Positions 63,001-64,000 of a stretch of DNA of 64,000 nt are shown in pieces. The stretch spans positions 2,046,001 to 2,110,000 of the forward strand of contig JADJTD010000001.1 in the NCBI GenBank assembly GCA_016711345.1, written 5' to 3'. The translations under genes and the position numbers were made by a program. The notes under the pieces are model-generated. The model was not told where the DNA came from and ran no database searches. It was given only the letters and a program-made list of their open reading frames with translations. The first letter of the stretch is position 1, and each line of letters opens with the position of its first letter. Source of the DNA: Chloracidobacterium sp. (GTDB taxonomy: Bacteria; Acidobacteriota; Blastocatellia; Pyrinomonadales; Pyrinomonadaceae).

Positions 63001-64000
63001 TCGATGTAGAAGACCATCCGACCGGCAATAAGATACAGGGCAACCGGATCGGAATTAAATCATCCGGTTATGCTGCGGTGTCAAACAATATCGGCATCAA
63101 GATCAAACTTGGCAATAACAACCTGATCGGCGGTGACACCAAGAACTGTATTCCGGATAATGGTTGCGAAATAGATGATTACGCAAACATCATCGGCGGC
63201 AATACGCAGCAAGGCATCTGGCTGGAGGGTGCGTTCGCAGCCAATAATTCCATCGTTTCTAATTACATCGGCGTCGCACCCGATGGAACGGCAATTGGCA
63301 ACGGAGCCGACGGGATATTTGTCAACCAAGCGTTGAACACGACCATACTTAACAACACGATTGGCAATAGCGGAGCGAATGGCATTCTTGTTGACGGAAA
63401 TGCTCCTGCGTTCAACGAGATCGGTCAGCAGCCGGTCAAGCGCGAGCTTGGTACGCCTCTGACACGGATCAGCGGTAATACTATAGGCATCTTCAAAGGG
63501 CTCGGGTTCGAATTTCCAGTAGAGGCTCCAAATGTTCTCGCCGGAGTTGCACTTTCGAACGTCCAAAATGTTCTTGTGGGCACCTTTCAACCGGGGGAAC
63601 CTAAGAATATTATCAGCGGCAATAACGGACCGGGCGTGTTGATCGAAGGGCCAAATTCTTACTCGAATCAGATCAACAATGCGATCATCGGCACCGACAG
63701 CGCAGGCACGCTCGGCATCGGCAACGGCGGCGACGGAGTAAAGATCGTGAACTCATCCAATAATATTATCGGTCAAGGCTCGGGCGGAATAACGATCGGG
63801 GGCAACGTCGGGAACGGCGTGATGTTAGAGGGACTCGGCGTTCAGTACAACAGCCTTTTAAGCGCCGACATAGGCGTCATAAACCATATCGGAGCCGCGT
63901 ATCTCCGCGTTGCCAACGGCCAGAACGGCGTCGCGATCATCAACGCGCCGAACAACACGATCGGCGGCGCCAATTTAACCTTGGGCAACAAAATTTCAGG
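57024..64000 (+). CDS. Giant secreted FG-GAP / parallel beta-helix protein, 3' partial
   Basis: From ATG 57024 (GAGG at 57013-57016) the frame is open to the last base, giving at least 2,325 residues. I checked it at several points (58020, 58743, 60000, 61200, 62220, 63960) and found no stop or frame change. It has an N-terminal membrane/signal helix (ITGLIIVIAFLGLVKVV), FG-GAP-like repeats at about 85-330 (TADFDFDGVQDLVSV, SAGDFNADGKADILAA), a helical basic stretch at about 375-440, then modules typical of secreted repeat proteins: CVTPNQVCTLRRALFLANTN (about 584) and LQCSLRAAIQEANARNGFD (about 1427), each followed by long arrays of beta-helix repeats with IxGNxIGTD and NTIGG turns. A weak TTGACC at 56950 may be a -35 box. 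It is divergent from the sigma factor gene. Likely a surface adhesin or glycan-binding protein; the C-terminus is unseen. Confidence 0.9.
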   Translation, partial: MRKITGLIIVIAFLGLVKVVYPNVSFGLMEFITGIQRASLAVENAPLLPRVADKDKPGYPHVNYDDPLLSLPADAKSVYSPAVAGVTADFDFDGVQDLVSVDTSGKITFYKGNADTIYPNSPEAKLRRAESGEATAFSKAVPDRSLPISPDFISAGDFNADGKADILAAARGTNIIYCAAGDGNGRFLAPSAITVDGQITALETGEIGRPDQQADIAVAYVGKGSSFVAVYEHPEGAFARKPEKFALPTAARSLAIGNLDKDPYGDVAAAGGSSLTLIHGRGQAYPLDLKADLDIERPSAFLQSKQMPFSIVDLAIGRFGKERGESIALLSSDGRISLLEPRRSDVAVTTNKLTRDEIRQTGATSMRPVDADIGNYGMIKNDLPKTEAEADERGQLMADASAIKEDREKVFNDKFAALQKESAKLTPAERAKKLSDDIQKTLDTNARRKVAFEATLAPKPVPFSKFRIETVAADPAIAAAVSNGRPNQLIKGRFSDSGLDDLAIIDAVTNNIHIVGKWNSSQQMGRANTVSISAGAGSSAIVPMRLNADALSDIVVLGSSPIVMMSLPAATFTVNSTDADSGGDCVTPNQVCTLRRALFLANTNIGGTNLIVFDIPGSGVQTLHPSSNFTDINKQTTIDGTTQPGFAGSPLIEISGDLMAGGHEGLKIKASNSLVRGLAINQIPSYYDDDSGSQIGGSGITVLSTSSFPNVGNVIIEGNFLGTDPTGEIKKGNDANGVHIFDADNNTIGGTTAQARNILSGNGNPDENKQGVGLAITGGNNNFIYGNYIGTNSLGNIKVGNSYGVFFTGINNRFGGDGFGEGNVVSGNGGPENTFGQCQGGGIYMFGLISLEDGSLQTDSNVLKGNKIGTTANGVGPLGNCGVGVSSPADVNTTIGSIAHNGRNVISDNGWDALYCGYASQSTFGLSGACYIIGNNIGTDITGTTAMRNDQRNNSCVGFCLITDTVWTTPSDLAFVIVGSPGGTSPSGDCTGMCNLISGNNDPGGFGGGGLYRSGYGFVFAVNNYLGVNRSGTAALPNRQGFNSYYGSYVFGAELSDGNGGTVDGGNIASGNDQSGASTTHIAGGGTFEIRGNIVGLSSDGNTSIGNGVGGTVSCGVCSRSFGGTSAAIGGTGNLQRNYIAAETSDPYYNGTRGTGLSISTFAGASVTVFNNFIGLNKSGNLAGNSGHGIEASGDGRTTIGGYNPGEMNFIIGNGRGGVVVSQFTHPQTGISPARNVTISKNAIAINGGLGIDLVNATLSDPYPSGVTTNDCFDVDDGANGYQNFPELFEAVINGNGTVSIPTTLRSVPASQFTIDYYQSPAADPSTYGEGSNYIGSVNVQTDGNGFAGFTFVSANPVIPTQLAFTATATDLFGNTSEFSCAAGVCTTGTFQQALESPEVTCIEPIVVTIDSDESDPNTADGFCDVDTSNTGLQCSLRAAIQEANARNGFDVINFDIPGGGVRTIQPMTALPTITERVMVNGTSQPGYLDSPLIEIRDGNNSGNGIAIQTNNVTINGLAIHRFVGADILIQGSDNVVESCFLGIFPDGMTADNTRQAISAIAISGSSSQRNRIGGAVSENGNVIGNSEAGIFLQGGANANTVINNKIGTNKIGTGSLPNGIGIAIAASNGNTIGGILDEDTNLISGNTTAGIDITAGSNTNRIEGNMIGTDTTGNAPLKNGFAGLVILSSAANNTIGGSNDRRNIISGNAPNNGIVIGNGAGQNTISGNYIGINKAGTAALPNKWGVALLDTSNAVGSSTGPPNIVSGNELGVVLSGESAPLSSANVINNRIGTDPSGNNAIPNRQGVVLLENVTNASISQNLISGNTEQGILTGGITVGPSNVSISDNKIGTKQNGTDPLPNRDGVILFSGTNNSTVSGNTISGNTYSGLQLGGGGVGSQLALDLAHILGREELTKTLPIENNTVTGNRIGTTSSGSFGLGNGKTGVFLAVDAFNNQIGGKRSAFEGNVISGNDQTPGIGIAIGTLIFGGDFDVEDHPTGNKIQGNRIGIKSSGYAAVSNNIGIKIKLGNNNLIGGDTKNCIPDNGCEIDDYANIIGGNTQQGIWLEGAFAANNSIVSNYIGVAPDGTAIGNGADGIFVNQALNTTILNNTIGNSGANGILVDGNAPAFNEIGQQPVKRELGTPLTRISGNTIGIFKGLGFEFPVEAPNVLAGVALSNVQNVLVGTFQPGEPKNIISGNNGPGVLIEGPNSYSNQINNAIIGTDSAGTLGIGNGGDGVKIVNSSNNIIGQGSGGITIGGNVGNGVMLEGLGVQYNSLLSADIGVINHIGAAYLRVANGQNGVAIINAPNNTIGGANLTLGNKIS

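Noticed and set aside
59682..63590. Several minus-strand frames of 65-169 codons rich in Pro, Ile and Val
   Set aside because: They lie antisense to the repetitive beta-helix coding frame of the giant gene, and their regularity comes from that repeat.

Overview
The window looks like chromosomal DNA of a free-living, Gram-negative-type bacterium with moderate G+C. Acidobacteriota (Blastocatellia-like) is the most plausible phylum. This is an inference from gene style: an ECF sigma factor near a Ser/Thr kinase with a TPR-like tail, large secreted FG-GAP/VCBS, delta-60 and beta-helix proteins with Thr/Pro linkers, and a long exopolysaccharide island with asparagine-synthase, PaaK-like and FemAB-like genes. 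I could not test it. No rRNA, tRNA, CRISPR array, transposase or phage gene was seen.

Bases 1-36133 form one co-directional, tightly packed (often 1-8 bp overlapping) surface-glycan cluster. It starts with the end of a BY-kinase, then a CMP-sialic-acid-type set (NeuB, NeuC, NeuA), an asparagine synthase, an ABC exporter (Wzm/Wzt) with RfbA between its two genes, a FemAB/GNAT-like transferase, a methyltransferase, a flavodoxin overlapping a leucine-rich-repeat protein, a DegT aminotransferase, glycosyltransferases, a PIG-L deacetylase, a PhyH oxygenase, a second asparagine synthase flanked by two related glycosyltransferase-like genes, an O-antigen polymerase/ligase, a PaaK-like ligase and a GT2. 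It ends with a dimodular NRPS (A-T-C-A-T-TE) whose thioesterase is split by a one-base frameshift. A convergent Sfp-type phosphopantetheinyl transferase (36.2-36.9 kb) can prime it. The likely product is an acidic, sialic-acid-like glycan that may carry an amino-acid or short-peptide substituent.

Bases 37007-44581 hold two tandem minus-strand genes for related secreted proteins (FG-GAP repeats, Thr/Pro linker, parallel beta-helix); one has gained an extra lamin-tail-like domain and a very long repetitive linker. Bases 45316-49752 encode a second glycan module in two divergent units: a membrane UDP-sugar 4,6-dehydratase (FlaA1/CapD/PglF type), and a DegT aminotransferase with a PglC-type initiating phosphosugar transferase. 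MalQ follows and converges on the kinase gene.

Bases 51313-56889 hold the Ser/Thr kinase and the ECF sigma factor on the minus strand, with a plus-strand secreted delta-60/FG-GAP protein gene between them. From 57024 to the end of the window there is one uninterrupted plus-strand frame of more than 2,300 codons: a giant secreted FG-GAP plus beta-helix protein whose end is outside the window.
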